From Neolewinella litorea (lineage in GTDB: Bacteria; Bacteroidota; Bacteroidia; Chitinophagales; Saprospiraceae): DNA of 64,000 bases. Every line of letters begins with the position of its first letter. The first letter of the stretch is position 1. The notes beneath the pieces are model-generated. The model searched no databases. It saw only the letters and a program-made list of their open reading frames with translations, and had not been told where the DNA came from. This document shows, in pieces, positions 25,535-34,772 of this stretch. Location: NCBI RefSeq assembly GCF_004803465.1, contig NZ_SRSF01000003.1, forward strand, positions 493,521 to 557,520, read 5' to 3'. Made by a program: the position numbers and the translations under genes.

Positions 25535-26644
25535 TTAGGGGTGAGGCAGTAACCGTAAGCGAATGGGTAATACAGAATATTGGTTGGCCATCCCAAATTT
25601 GGCATACAATCCGGTGGTGATCTCATTAGATTGAGGATCGTATTGGAAGGATAACAAATCGCAGGCCTCACTTACGGCGTACAGCATCCGGGGGTCGGTA
25701 GGGGAGCGGCTGACCACAGGGAAATCGACAAATACCTGATCGTTTACGGACAGATATGCCGTCTGTTGGGTGTCGATCTCCATTCCGAAGCGATAATCTT
25801 GGTGGTGAATCAGGTCATCGATGGGTAGTGATCCTCTCGCCGCAGCGGCAGGGGAACGGCGCGAGAAGGCGAAGCGGGGGTCGAGAGAAAAAAGGTTCGA
25901 CTTCGATAGTTTATCGTACGAGGTCGGTTCGTCCGCCAACCATTTACCGGCCAATTCACCGGGAATATTATCCAACGTATCTTTCTTCCAGTGATAGGTG
26001 CCGGTCGATACCTGCCCTAAGGGGTTCACCAAGCGGTAAGCCCCGATATCGGCCCCTTCACCGAAAAGGTGCAGTATACCCATCTCATACAAGTAGAACA
26101 GGACATATCGTTGCAGTCTCACGACCCGTCTTTCCATGAGCTTAACGGCCTGAAGTGAATCGCCGTAGCGCAATTCCACGATGGCCGGGGGTGTCTGCTC
26201 GCACATTGTCAGGGGCACCAGTGTTGCGGCGGGCTCAGAAAGGCTCAGGGTAGAACGTTCGAACCGTTCGGTGGGGTAGAATTTTTCCGGGGCGGCGGCT
26301 AGCAAATCAAGCCGGTAGGTTTGGCCGGTCTGAAGATCGCCCAGCCGTAGTCCATCATCGCTACCGGTAATCGTGATTTGCCATTTCCCGAGGTCAAGTG
26401 TATCTCCCCTGCGCGTGTAGGCATACGAGTTCACATCGCGTTGACTGGGGTAGTAAAAGGACAAGGAGTCTCCGTGGAGGATGAACACCATACCCGCTAG
26501 ATCGGAGTAATCCAAGCCGTCCACACTGTTCGTAGCGTTAGTGACGACGTAGAGTTTTTCCTCTTCCAAAGGGCTTGTGGTGGTCTCGGTCTGATCAATT
26601 TGGCACCCCGGAAAACAGCAGAGCAAGAAAAAGTATATAAACAT
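25535..26644 (-). CDS. Lipoprotein of unknown function
   Basis: 369 residues. A short signal peptide ends in the lipobox FPGC (Cys14 as acylated residue), followed by a Thr/Glu-rich linker. The rest looks mainly beta with scattered charged loops; phrases such as GDTLDLGKWQITITGSDDG resemble lipocalin-like strands. I do not recognise a family. It ends 97 bases before the ligase start and has its own upstream region. Confidence 0.65.
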   Translation of the reverse strand: MFIYFFLLCCFPGCQIDQTETTTSPLEEEKLYVVTNATNSVDGLDYSDLAGMVFILHGDSLSFYYPSQRDVNSYAYTRRGDTLDLGKWQITITGSDDGLRLGDLQTGQTYRLDLLAAAPEKFYPTERFERSTLSLSEPAATLVPLTMCEQTPPAIVELRYGDSLQAVKLMERRVVRLQRYVLFYLYEMGILHLFGEGADIGAYRLVNPLGQVSTGTYHWKKDTLDNIPGELAGKWLADEPTSYDKLSKSNLFSLDPRFAFSRRSPAAAARGSLPIDDLIHHQDYRFGMEIDTQQTAYLSVNDQVFVDFPVVSRSPTDPRMLYAVSEACDLLSFQYDPQSNEITTGLYAKFGMANQYSVLPIRLRLLPHP

Positions 26645-26978
26645 ACAAGTGGGATCAAGGTGGCGCAGGGGGTAATTTTTCCTAAAGGTAGAAACATGAA
26701 GATACTTGGGGCGGTCGCGAACGCCCCCGCTTTCAGCGGTGCGCTACTGATCCGATTTACCCAGACGATGCCGCGGACGCGGTACTTCATTCTTAGCTTT
26801 GGATACCTTCCGCGAGATGGTACTCGTGCGGGTCCGTACGCTTCTACCAAATGCGGATCTGGTCCTGTTCCATCTGGACTGGGCGGCGGCGCGCGGGTGC
26901 CAGGGACGGAACCGGCCGCCGGGCGGCAAAAGGCACCAAATCGCTATCTTCCCGGCCAAGCCAAAAAATAGCCCCACG
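26645..26978. other. Divergent intergenic region of about 330 bases
   Basis: It lies between the start of the lipoprotein gene (minus) and the start of the M14 peptidase (plus). Both strands have open frames across parts of it, but neither looks like protein. It holds copy 3 of the 20-base repeat and a weak -7-like TATCTTCC at about 26945. I see no tRNA or small gene. Confidence 0.5.
26882..26901 (-). repeat. Dispersed 20-base GC-rich repeat, copy 3
   Basis: Exact copy, in the intergenic region upstream of the M14 peptidase gene; no good -7 box follows it on its own strand. Confidence 0.6.
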
Positions 26979-29558
26979 TTGAAGAATTTGACCCCGCTCC
27001 TGTTGCTCTTTGCTTTACTGTATTGCACCCGCGCACTGGCGCAAAACGCCCCTACGGAAACGCCCGTGCCGCGCCAGACCTCCAACAGCCTGGAAGACTG
27101 GCCCCTGACCTACTACCTGCCCGACCTCGAGTACGATCCCGCCATCCCCACGCCGGAAGAATTCCTGGGCTGGCAGATCGGCGACTGGCACATCAGTCAC
27201 GACCTGCAACAGGCCTACATGCGCCTCCTGGCGGCGAGCAGCGACCGCATAAAACTGGTGGAAATCGGTCGCACCTACGAAGACCGGCCGCTGCTGAACC
27301 TCATCTTCACCACCCCCGAGAACCACGCCAACCTGGAAGAACTGCGCCTGCGCCACCTCAACTGGAGCCGCCCGGACGGCGACTCCCGCGCCTCGGAGGT
27401 GAGTGACGTGCCCGGCGTCCTGTACCAGGGCTTCAGCATCCACGGCAACGAGCCCAGCGGCGCCAATGCCGCCCCCCTGGTGGCCTACTACCTGGCCGCC
27501 GCCCCAATGAGCGAGGTGGGCGACCTGCTGAACGACAACATCGTGGTCTTTGACCCCAGCTTCAACCCCGACGGACTCAACCGCTTCGCCAGCTGGGCCA
27601 ACAGCCACAAAAACAAGAACATGACCGCGGACGGCAACGACCGCGAGTACAATGAAGCCTACCCCCGCGGCCGCAGCAACCACTACTGGTTCGACCTGAA
27701 CCGCGATTGGCTGCCCGTGCAGCACCCGGAAAGCCGCGCCCGTATCGAGCAGTTTCACCGCTGGAAACCCAACGTGCTTACCGACCACCACGAGATGGGC
27801 ACCGACGCCACCTTCTTCTTCATGCCCGGCGAGCCGACGCGCGTTCACCCCATGACGGCCCCCGTTAATCAGGAGCTGACGGCCAAGATCGGCACCTACC
27901 ACGCCGCCGCCCTGGATGAAATCGGATCGCTTTATTACAGTGGGGAGGGCTACGACGACTTCTACTACGGCAAGGGATCGACCTATCCCGACATCTTCGG
28001 TACGGTGGGTATCCTGTTCGAGCAGGCCAGCTCACGCGGCCACCTGCAGGAGTCGGACAACGGATTACTCACCTTCCCCTTCACCATCCGCAACCAGGTG
28101 ACCACGGCCCTGAGCACCTTCAAGGCCCTGACGGAACTGCGCCCCGAACTGCTTGCCTACCAGCGGGAGTTCAACCGCGACGGGGTGACGCGCGACGGCT
28201 ACGTGATCGATGCCGACGGCGACCCGGGCCGCGCCCGCGAGCTGGCCAACATCCTGGCCCGCCACCAGCTGCCCGTGCAGCACGGCCGGAACAACCAGGG
28301 CCAGGAAGCCTACTACGTGCCGAAGACCCCCTTCAGCGAGGCGGCCTTCGAGCCGATCCTGGAATTTGAGGACAGCCTCTTTTACGACGTGTCCACCTTC
28401 AGTCTGCCCATGGCCTTTAACCTGCCGTACCGCCAGGTGAGCGGCGGTGCTCCCGGCGGGATGCAGTGGACCGATTTCACCCTTGGTGGAAGCCCCTCCG
28501 AGATTGACCGCAGCCGGGCGGAATACGCCTACTTCATCCCTTCCAACGACTACTACTCGGTGCGCGCCATCTTCCAGCTGCAGGAAGCCGGACTGCGCGT
28601 CAAGGTGAGCGACCAACCCTTCTCGATCAACAACGGCGCCACGCAATTCGGCCGCGGTACGGCCATGGTGCCCGTGGTGGGCCAGAATATGTCGGCCGAG
28701 GAAATCCACCGCATCGTCAGCGAGGTGGAGGACGAGACCGGGATCGATATCCTGACCACTGACAGCGGCCTGGTGGATCCGGGCGGGCTCATGCTCGGCT
28801 CACGCTCCGCTTACCAGACCCTGCGCAAACCCGAAATTGCCCTGCTCATCGAGGGCTCCACGAGCAGTCTGGACGCCGGCGAGGCCTGGCACCTGCTCGA
28901 CCAGCGCTTCGGCATTCCGATCACCAAATTGCCGATCGACGAGGTGGGGCGTGCCGACCTGAGCCGGTACAACACCATCATCATGCCCGACGGCTACTAC
29001 AACAACCTGGACGAGTCGGTAGCCACCGCACTGAAGGACTGGATGGGCCACGACAAGGTCTTCATCACCGTAGAGCGGGCCAGTGCCTGGGCAGCCAAGA
29101 ACGGCCTGGCCAAGCTCACCGAGCGTAAGCCCGCGGATCCCGACAGCAGCATCACCCAGCGGCCCTACGCTAAAGCCTCGCGCGACGGCGGCGGCCGGGT
29201 ACTGGGCGGCTCGATCTACCAGACGACGGCCGATCTGACGCACCCCCTGCTGTTCGGCCTGCAACGGGAGGAGATCCCAGTCTTCCGCAGCGGCACCCTG
29301 CTCTTTGAGCCCGCCAAGAACGTGTACGCCACGCCCTTGCGCTACGCCGAGGAGCCCCTGTTGAGCGGCTACAGTCCGCGGGGTTTCGCCAAGTCAGCGG
29401 CCGGATCGGCAGCCATAGTGGTGAGCGGCAACCGGGGCGGGCGCACCATCTCCTTCGCCAACAATCCGAACTTTCGCGCCTTCTGGTTTGGGACGAACCG
29501 CCTGTTCATGAACGCCATCATGTTCGGCAGCACGATCGACGGCTCGGCGGTGGAGTAG
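26979..29558 (+). CDS. Secreted M14-family zinc carboxypeptidase
   Basis: The start is set at TTG 26979 because a good signal peptide (LKNLTPLLLLFALLYCTRALAQ less its first residue) begins there; upstream in-frame sequence from 26799 is intergenic in character. This gives 859 residues. Zinc-binding motifs of M14 are visible: SIHGNEPSG (HxxE), and LTDHHEMGTD, with FDPSFNPDGLNRF and SNHYWFDLNRDW between them. Residues after about 400 form a long C-terminal part with a class-I-amidotransferase-like look (PEIALLIEGSTSSLDAGE), typical of large Bacteroidota M14 enzymes. It should trim C-terminal residues of peptides in the periplasm. Confidence 0.9.
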   Translation: MKNLTPLLLLFALLYCTRALAQNAPTETPVPRQTSNSLEDWPLTYYLPDLEYDPAIPTPEEFLGWQIGDWHISHDLQQAYMRLLAASSDRIKLVEIGRTYEDRPLLNLIFTTPENHANLEELRLRHLNWSRPDGDSRASEVSDVPGVLYQGFSIHGNEPSGANAAPLVAYYLAAAPMSEVGDLLNDNIVVFDPSFNPDGLNRFASWANSHKNKNMTADGNDREYNEAYPRGRSNHYWFDLNRDWLPVQHPESRARIEQFHRWKPNVLTDHHEMGTDATFFFMPGEPTRVHPMTAPVNQELTAKIGTYHAAALDEIGSLYYSGEGYDDFYYGKGSTYPDIFGTVGILFEQASSRGHLQESDNGLLTFPFTIRNQVTTALSTFKALTELRPELLAYQREFNRDGVTRDGYVIDADGDPGRARELANILARHQLPVQHGRNNQGQEAYYVPKTPFSEAAFEPILEFEDSLFYDVSTFSLPMAFNLPYRQVSGGAPGGMQWTDFTLGGSPSEIDRSRAEYAYFIPSNDYYSVRAIFQLQEAGLRVKVSDQPFSINNGATQFGRGTAMVPVVGQNMSAEEIHRIVSEVEDETGIDILTTDSGLVDPGGLMLGSRSAYQTLRKPEIALLIEGSTSSLDAGEAWHLLDQRFGIPITKLPIDEVGRADLSRYNTIIMPDGYYNNLDESVATALKDWMGHDKVFITVERASAWAAKNGLAKLTERKPADPDSSITQRPYAKASRDGGGRVLGGSIYQTTADLTHPLLFGLQREEIPVFRSGTLLFEPAKNVYATPLRYAEEPLLSGYSPRGFAKSAAGSAAIVVSGNRGGRTISFANNPNFRAFWFGTNRLFMNAIMFGSTIDGSAVE

Positions 29559-29620
29559 TGGTCGGACCGGTAAGTGGTCGGACGACTTAAGTGGTCCTGC
29601 CACTTATCGGTGGACCACTT
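29558..29620. repeat. Compact array of GTGGTC repeats with a hairpin, after the M14 peptidase gene
   Basis: GTGGTCGGAC occurs at 29558-29567 and 29574-29583, a related GTGGTCCTGC at 29591-29600 and GTGGACCAC at 29610-29618, at 16-19-base spacing. AAGTGGTCC (29589-29597) can pair with GGACCACTT (29612-29620), and a smaller alternative stem forms inside. A short A/T stretch follows. It may be a terminator or a protein-binding array. Confidence 0.5.
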
Positions 29621-29674
29621 TGCAATAAAAATGCCCCAACAGCCCGCCCCCGCGGTGGCCCCTAACCCCTGCCT

Positions 29675-30877
29675 ATGAAACTCTACGCCGCCCACCTTCA
29701 CGCCATCGCCGAGGCCCTGCAGAATATCTTCCGTGAGGGAGCCTACGCCGACCGGGAGATCGCGCGCATCCTCAAGGCCGACAAGCGGCGGGGCAGCAAC
29801 GACCGGGCCTTCATCGCCGAACACACCTACGCCATCGTGCGCTACTACCGGCTCTACGCCCACCTGGCCGGCGCCGAACCGCAGACGAAGGCGGAGTGGT
29901 GGAGGCTGATGGGGATTCACCTGCTGCTCAACGGCATTGACCTGCCCGACTGGCGCGAGTTCAAGGATCTGGACCGTAGTACCCTGCAAAGCGCCCTGGA
30001 AGAAGCTCGTACCGACCGGGCGCTGCGCGAGAGTATCCCCGACTGGCTGGACGTGCTGGGAGAAGAGCAATTGGGAGCGGAGTGGACCGCCACTATTGCC
30101 GCCCTCAACGAGCAGGCACCGGTGGTGTTGCGGGTCAACCGACTACAGGCCGATGCGGCCGCTGTCACCGAAAGCCTCGCGCAGGAGGGAATAGTCGTGG
30201 AACCCCTGGCCGGCGACGCACTGCTGGTCACCGAACGCAAGAACCTCTTCCGCACCAAGGCCTTCCAGCGCGGGCTATTCGAGGTGCAGGACTACAGCAG
30301 CCAGCAGGCCGCGCCGGCTCTCGAAGTGGAGCCCGGTCAACTGGTGGTCGACGCCTGCGCCGGAGCCGGAGGAAAGAGCCTGCACCTGGCCGCGCTGATG
30401 GAGAACAAGGGGCGGCTGCTCAGCCTGGACATCCACGGCTGGAAACTGGAAGAACTCAAGCGCCGCGCCCGCCGCAACGGCGTGACCAATCTCGAAGCGC
30501 GGCCCATCACCTCCACGAAGATCATCAAGCGCCTCACTGGCAAAGCAGACCGGGTATTGCTCGACGTGCCCTGCTCCGGACTCGGTGTCCTACGCCGGAA
30601 CCCGGACGCGAAATGGAAACTCAGTCCCGAATCGATCGAGCGCGTAGTGCAAGAGCAACAAGAAATTCTGACCAACTACAGTCGCATGGTCAAACCCGGG
30701 GGCAAACTGGTCTACGCCACCTGTAGCGTACTGCCGCGGGAGAACGGCGATCAACTTCGAGCGTTCCTGCCTTCCCCCGCCGGGGAGGGCTGGGAAGTGG
30801 AGGAGGAGCGCAGCCTGCTGCCGCAACGCGACGGCTACGACGGATTCTTTATCAGCCGGCTGTCCAGAACCCGATAG
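29675..30877 (+). CDS. rRNA cytosine-C5 methyltransferase, RsmB/NOP family
   Basis: 400 residues: an N-terminal RNA-binding helical part (1-150) and a Rossmann methyltransferase domain. SAM motif I is VVDACAGAGGKS; motif IV is LLDVPCSGLGVLRRNPD (first Cys, release); motif VI is YATCSVLPREN (nucleophile Cys); FEVQDYSSQ is the family's substrate motif. It methylates cytosine in 16S rRNA or another stable RNA. It stands alone after the GTGGTC array, and its last 43 bases overlap the convergent cyclase gene. Confidence 0.93.
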   Translation: MKLYAAHLHAIAEALQNIFREGAYADREIARILKADKRRGSNDRAFIAEHTYAIVRYYRLYAHLAGAEPQTKAEWWRLMGIHLLLNGIDLPDWREFKDLDRSTLQSALEEARTDRALRESIPDWLDVLGEEQLGAEWTATIAALNEQAPVVLRVNRLQADAAAVTESLAQEGIVVEPLAGDALLVTERKNLFRTKAFQRGLFEVQDYSSQQAAPALEVEPGQLVVDACAGAGGKSLHLAALMENKGRLLSLDIHGWKLEELKRRARRNGVTNLEARPITSTKIIKRLTGKADRVLLDVPCSGLGVLRRNPDAKWKLSPESIERVVQEQQEILTNYSRMVKPGGKLVYATCSVLPRENGDQLRAFLPSPAGEGWEVEEERSLLPQRDGYDGFFISRLSRTR

Positions 30878-32277
30878 CGGTCCAGCAGGCCCATGTTCTT
30901 GGCTTCAAAGGTGCCGATGCGCTCGCACTCGAAGCGGCTGTCGAGCAGGTTCCGCGTGGCTTTGCTGATGGTGACTTCCCCCGGCACCCCGGCGGCCTCC
31001 AGTCGGGCGGCCTGGTTGACCGTATCCCCCCAGATGTCGAAGGCGAATTTCTTCTGGCCCACCACGCCGGCCACCACCGGCCCGGTATGAATGCCGATGC
31101 GCGCCTGGAAGTCGCCGGCCTCGGACAGGTACCGCTGGATTTCCAGGGCGGCCCGCACGGTTTTGGCGGCGTGGTCGGGGTCCTCTTCCGGCACGCCCCC
31201 CACGCACATGTAAGCGTCGCCGATGGTTTTGATCTTTTCCAGCCCGTGCCGTTCGATGATCTCGTCGAAGGCCCGGAACGTGCGGTCGAGTACCTCCACC
31301 AGTTCTTCCGGCTCGCGTTGGCTCGCGATGCGGCTGAAGCCCACAAAATCGGAGAACAGCACCGATGCCGAGTCGTACCGACGGGCGGTGGCCCGGCCTG
31401 TTTCCTTGAGTTCCGTGGCAATTTTTCGGGGCAGGATATTGAGCAGCAGCTCGTCGCTGCGTTCCTGGGCCACCTGAATGCGCTGCTGAAAGCGTTGCGC
31501 CGAACGGTAGCGCAGGTACAGCAGCGCCAATGCCACCAGGATGCCGAGGGCCAGCACGATGAAGAAGTTACGTCGCTGCCGTTCTTCGGAGGTGAGGGAT
31601 TCCTGCTGTTTGAGGAGAAACTCCTGCCGCACGATCCGTAAACTGTCGTTGAGGAGCTCGTACTTGAAGGAGTCCAAAGCCAGGTCCTGCTGCTGGATGC
31701 GCAGCAGTTGGCGCAGTTGACTGTCGTTGAGCGCTTCGATTTCCCGGTTTTGCAGGGCCACGATCGCGGTCAGGGCCGTTTCATCGACATCGTCGCTGTT
31801 GTCGGGGGAGGGCGCGGGTGCACTGGGGCGGAACTCGCGCAGGAGTGGCAGACCCTGCACGGTGGAGCCCTCCTGCTCGACAATGTCGCGCAACTGGGCG
31901 ATGATGGAGTCCACCGTCGAGGTCATCCCCGCATCGCTAAAGCCCGCTGAGGCCAGCCGTAGTGATTCTATCCCAGCCACCCGGTCGCGGGAACTCGACG
32001 CGGGATCCTCCAGCAGGGCGCGGCCGTAAAGGTAATTGCCGTAGGCCTCCACGTTTGAGAGGCGCTGCTGGCGCCCGGATTCGGTGAGCGCGCGGCTCTG
32101 GGTGCGGGCGAGCTTGAATTTACCCTGGTCGATCATGGACTCGATCGCCTGAATCTGTCCGTCGTAGGCCGATTGGCCGAAGCAGGCTGGGGCAGCGGGT
32201 GCCAGAGTGAGCAGGCACAAGAGCAGGATCAGTCGGTTCAGCCATTGGTGCGGCGCGGCGAGCGGGAGCATGGCCAT
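30835..32277 (-). CDS. Membrane-bound class III adenylate cyclase
   Basis: 480 residues. A signal or anchor (12-31) is followed by a periplasmic helical region (to about 235, TPR-like and coiled), one transmembrane helix (238-256), a linker coil and the class III catalytic domain (about 295-475). Catalytic residues are complete: metal Asp310 (VLFSDFVGFS) and Asp354 (IGDAYM), adenine-selecting Lys350 and Asp414 (FAFDIWGDTVN), Asn421 and Arg425. So cAMP is the predicted product. The signal sensed by the periplasmic part is unknown. It lies two bases after the SDR gene, so they are cotranscribed. Confidence 0.9.
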   Translation of the reverse strand: MAMLPLAAPHQWLNRLILLLCLLTLAPAAPACFGQSAYDGQIQAIESMIDQGKFKLARTQSRALTESGRQQRLSNVEAYGNYLYGRALLEDPASSSRDRVAGIESLRLASAGFSDAGMTSTVDSIIAQLRDIVEQEGSTVQGLPLLREFRPSAPAPSPDNSDDVDETALTAIVALQNREIEALNDSQLRQLLRIQQQDLALDSFKYELLNDSLRIVRQEFLLKQQESLTSEERQRRNFFIVLALGILVALALLYLRYRSAQRFQQRIQVAQERSDELLLNILPRKIATELKETGRATARRYDSASVLFSDFVGFSRIASQREPEELVEVLDRTFRAFDEIIERHGLEKIKTIGDAYMCVGGVPEEDPDHAAKTVRAALEIQRYLSEAGDFQARIGIHTGPVVAGVVGQKKFAFDIWGDTVNQAARLEAAGVPGEVTISKATRNLLDSRFECERIGTFEAKNMGLLDRYRVLDSRLIKNPS

Positions 32278-32279
32278 CG

Positions 32280-33047
32280 CTAATGCAGGTAACTGGCCCC
32301 GTTCAGGTCCAGTACCCCTCCGGTGGTGAAGGCGGCGTCGGGACTCGCCAGGTACAGCACCGCCCGGGCTACTTCCTCTACGGTGGCGACCCGGTTGAGG
32401 GGGCTTTGCGCGCGTACCGCCGCCCCGGCCTCGCCCTGGAGGTGGGGGCGGGCCATCGCGGTTTCGATGAAGCCGGGGGCCACGGCGTGTACCGTTATGT
32501 TGTCGCCTCCGACTTCCCGGGCCAGGGACTGGCTCAGGCTGTGCAGGCCGGCCTTGGCGGCCCCGTAGCCCACCTGCCCTGGCTCACCGCGGTAAGCGCC
32601 CCGGCTGCCAATGTTGATGATGGTTCCGCCGCCCCGCCCGCGCATGTGCTGAATGGCCTGGTAGGCGGCCGCGGCGGGTCCGATAAGGTTGGTGTTCAGG
32701 GTCTGCTGAAAGGTGCTCAACCACTTCTCGAAGGATAGACTGCCGTCGACGGGGTGGGGGGTGAAGATGCCCGCGTTGTTGACCAGAATGTCCAGGTGGC
32801 CCAGTTCGGCCACGGCACCGTCAACCAGTTTCCTGGCGGCCTGGGGATCGGAAACGTCAGCCTGGAGGATGGCGTGGCCGTCACCGGGTAGGGATGCGAG
32901 CACTTCGCGGGCGGCGTCGGCACTGCGGTGATAGTGGAGGCAGACGCGGGCACCGGCCTGCGCCAGCAGGGCAGCCGTAGCCCGGCCCACGCCCCGGCTG
33001 CTGCCCGTTACCAGGGCGGTGCGATGGCTGAAGTCGACTGTTATCAT
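32280..33047 (-). CDS. SDR family NAD(P)-dependent oxidoreductase (FabG-like)
   Basis: 255 residues, classical SDR. TGSSRGVGRATA is the cofactor loop, NNAGIF the structural motif, and Ser in NIGSRGAYRG with Tyr-x3-Lys in GYGAAKAG the catalytic set. HAVAPGFIETAMA follows. It may reduce 3-oxoacyl or sugar substrates; no fab genes surround it. A perfect -7 box ends four bases before the start. It is first in an operon with the cyclase gene. Confidence 0.9.
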   Translation of the reverse strand: MITVDFSHRTALVTGSSRGVGRATAALLAQAGARVCLHYHRSADAAREVLASLPGDGHAILQADVSDPQAARKLVDGAVAELGHLDILVNNAGIFTPHPVDGSLSFEKWLSTFQQTLNTNLIGPAAAAYQAIQHMRGRGGGTIINIGSRGAYRGEPGQVGYGAAKAGLHSLSQSLAREVGGDNITVHAVAPGFIETAMARPHLQGEAGAAVRAQSPLNRVATVEEVARAVLYLASPDAAFTTGGVLDLNGASYLH

Positions 33048-33051
33048 AATG

Positions 33052-33059
33052 CAAATGTA
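33052..33059 (-). promoter_or_regulatory. -7 box TACATTTG, four bases before the SDR start codon
   Basis: Exact TAnnTTTG on the minus strand; four bases separate it from ATG 33047, predicting a leaderless or near-leaderless SDR-cyclase transcript. I do not see a good -33 TTTG. Confidence 0.6.
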
Positions 33060-33121
33060 GGAGGTGGGGTCATACTTTTAGGGTGGCGCCAGCGTCTTAA
33101 GCTGAAGACCTAATCTTACTT

Positions 33122-34075
33122 ATGTACTACCGTAGATTGCTTTTGACGTTCCTCGTGTTCGCTTCGGTGGGCCTCTCCGCCCAAACGGGGGACCTTTCCG
33201 AAGGTGCGCGCGCCGAAATGGCCGCGGCGGAGGAGCGGCTGGCCGCTCTCGTCGAGACCGTCTACACGGACAGTTCGGAGGTGGCTCGCTTCCAGGCCTG
33301 CCGGGACCTCATCAAGGAACTGGTGGCCGTACTGGATCGCCCGCACTCTTTTGAGTACGACTTCGCCGGCGTGCCCGGCCTGAGCATTCAGTATCCCGAC
33401 GACCGCAGTTTCCGCATCTTCTCCTGGGAGCTTTACGTGGACCGCGAAACTTACCGCCATTACGGTGCCATCCAGCGCAACTCCCAGGAGCTGGAACTCA
33501 TTCCCCTGGTCGACCGCGGCGAAAGCTGGCTGGAAAATCCGGAAAACGCCGTAGTGACGGCCGACAACTGGTTGGGATACGTAGTCTACGATATCCAACA
33601 GGGTGGGGAATACCAGGGTAGGCCGTACTACTTCGTGTTCGGCTACGACAGCTACGATGCTTATCGCCGGCGCAAGATCCTGGACGTGTTGTCCTTCGAT
33701 CCATCCGGGAAGGCGGTATTCGGAATGCCGATTTTCGACACCTACTCCGAATCCGGCCTGCTGCTGCCCGACCGGGCCCGTCTGATCCTCATGTACGGCG
33801 CGGAAGCCACGGTGGCCCTACGATTCGATGACGAACTGAACGGGGTGGTCTTTGAGAACCTGGTGATGATGCCCGGCAGCTACGGGGAGGGGCCCGTGAA
33901 TATGCCCGACGGCAGCTACCACCTGCTCAGTCTTGGCGAGGACGGCCGCTGGAAGGAAGAAGAGCAAATCTTTACCCATAAATACGACGAAGCCCCCCGC
34001 GAGGTACCTAAACCAAGCGAGGGGCGTGATATCATCGGCCGTGGGGGCAAGCCCAAGGGCGGCGGCGGTCGCTAG
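33122..34075 (+). CDS. Exported protein of unknown function
   Basis: 317 residues. A signal peptide (LLLTFLVFASVGLSAQ) is followed by a helical segment (EMAAAEERLAALVETVY) and a mainly beta body; the C-terminus is basic and Gly-rich (PKGGGGR). I know similar Bacteroidota hypothetical proteins but no function. A near-consensus -7 box TACTTTTA lies at 33073-33080. Its TAG stop overlaps the stop of the convergent DUF2911 gene in a shared CTAG. Confidence 0.75.
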   Translation: MYYRRLLLTFLVFASVGLSAQTGDLSEGARAEMAAAEERLAALVETVYTDSSEVARFQACRDLIKELVAVLDRPHSFEYDFAGVPGLSIQYPDDRSFRIFSWELYVDRETYRHYGAIQRNSQELELIPLVDRGESWLENPENAVVTADNWLGYVVYDIQQGGEYQGRPYYFVFGYDSYDAYRRRKILDVLSFDPSGKAVFGMPIFDTYSESGLLLPDRARLILMYGAEATVALRFDDELNGVVFENLVMMPGSYGEGPVNMPDGSYHLLSLGEDGRWKEEEQIFTHKYDEAPREVPKPSEGRDIIGRGGKPKGGGGR

Positions 34076-34710
34076 CGGGCGGCGGGGGCCACGGGGAAGC
34101 TGATCACCAGGTCGGACCACATCATCTCGACGTTGTTGTCGTCCAGGGCGAAATCCATCCGCTCGGCGGGAGTGGAAACTTCCTCGGCCATACCCTTCAC
34201 GCGGAGTGCGTCGTCGGCCTCCGAGTAATCGTAGGCCCCCCACTGGTCAGCGGTCTTATTGAAGATAATCGTCCAGTTGTTCTTGTCCTCGGGCAGGGTA
34301 AAGAGTGAATAGGTACCGGCGGGCAGGGTGGCTCCTTCGGCGCCGACCTTTACGTCCTGCTTGAAGGTAATGCGGGTGGCTTCGTTCGCGCCCGTACGCC
34401 AGACCTTGCCGTAGGGCACCAGGTCACCGTAGATGGTCCGCTCATTGACTGCGGGGCTACCGTAATTGATGGTTACGTCTACGCCGTTGACCGTACCGGT
34501 AAGCTCCTTGCGGGGGCTTTTGACGGTAGTGTCGAGCACGGCGATGTTGTAGCCGCGATCGTTGGTCATACCGTCGTCGGTGGAAGCCATATCGGGCTGT
34601 TCAGCCGTCGGCGGCGGGGTGGTCTCCGGGGCACCGTTAGACGGGGTGTTGCAGCTCACGGCGAAGAGGAGGCCGCCGAAGAGCAGAGAGTGAAAGATGA
34701 TGCGTTGCAT
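34072..34710 (-). CDS. DUF2911 lipoprotein
   Basis: 212 residues with lipobox LLFAVSC (Cys20). After a Pro/Thr linker the DUF2911 signature follows: VDVTINYGSPAVNERTIYG, VPYGKVWRTGANEATRITF, LPAGTYSLFTLPEDKNNWTIIFNK and WGAYDY. The domain is widespread in Bacteroidota and probably a small beta sandwich at the outer membrane or periplasm; its function is not known. It shares its stop palindrome with the convergent gene at 33122. Confidence 0.92.
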   Translation of the reverse strand: MQRIIFHSLLFGGLLFAVSCNTPSNGAPETTPPPTAEQPDMASTDDGMTNDRGYNIAVLDTTVKSPRKELTGTVNGVDVTINYGSPAVNERTIYGDLVPYGKVWRTGANEATRITFKQDVKVGAEGATLPAGTYSLFTLPEDKNNWTIIFNKTADQWGAYDYSEADDALRVKGMAEEVSTPAERMDFALDDNNVEMMWSDLVISFPVAPAAR

Positions 34711-34772
34711 GGTTGGTTTGTGTTAGTAAGTAAAAGTGCTCGTTAAACGTGGGACGGCGGGTAAAGGTGAAG

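Noticed and set aside
5621..26644. Possible paralogy of the two orphan lipoproteins at 5621-6718 and 25535-26644
   Set aside because: Size and class agree, but I could not align more than short strand-like pieces, so I do not claim homology.
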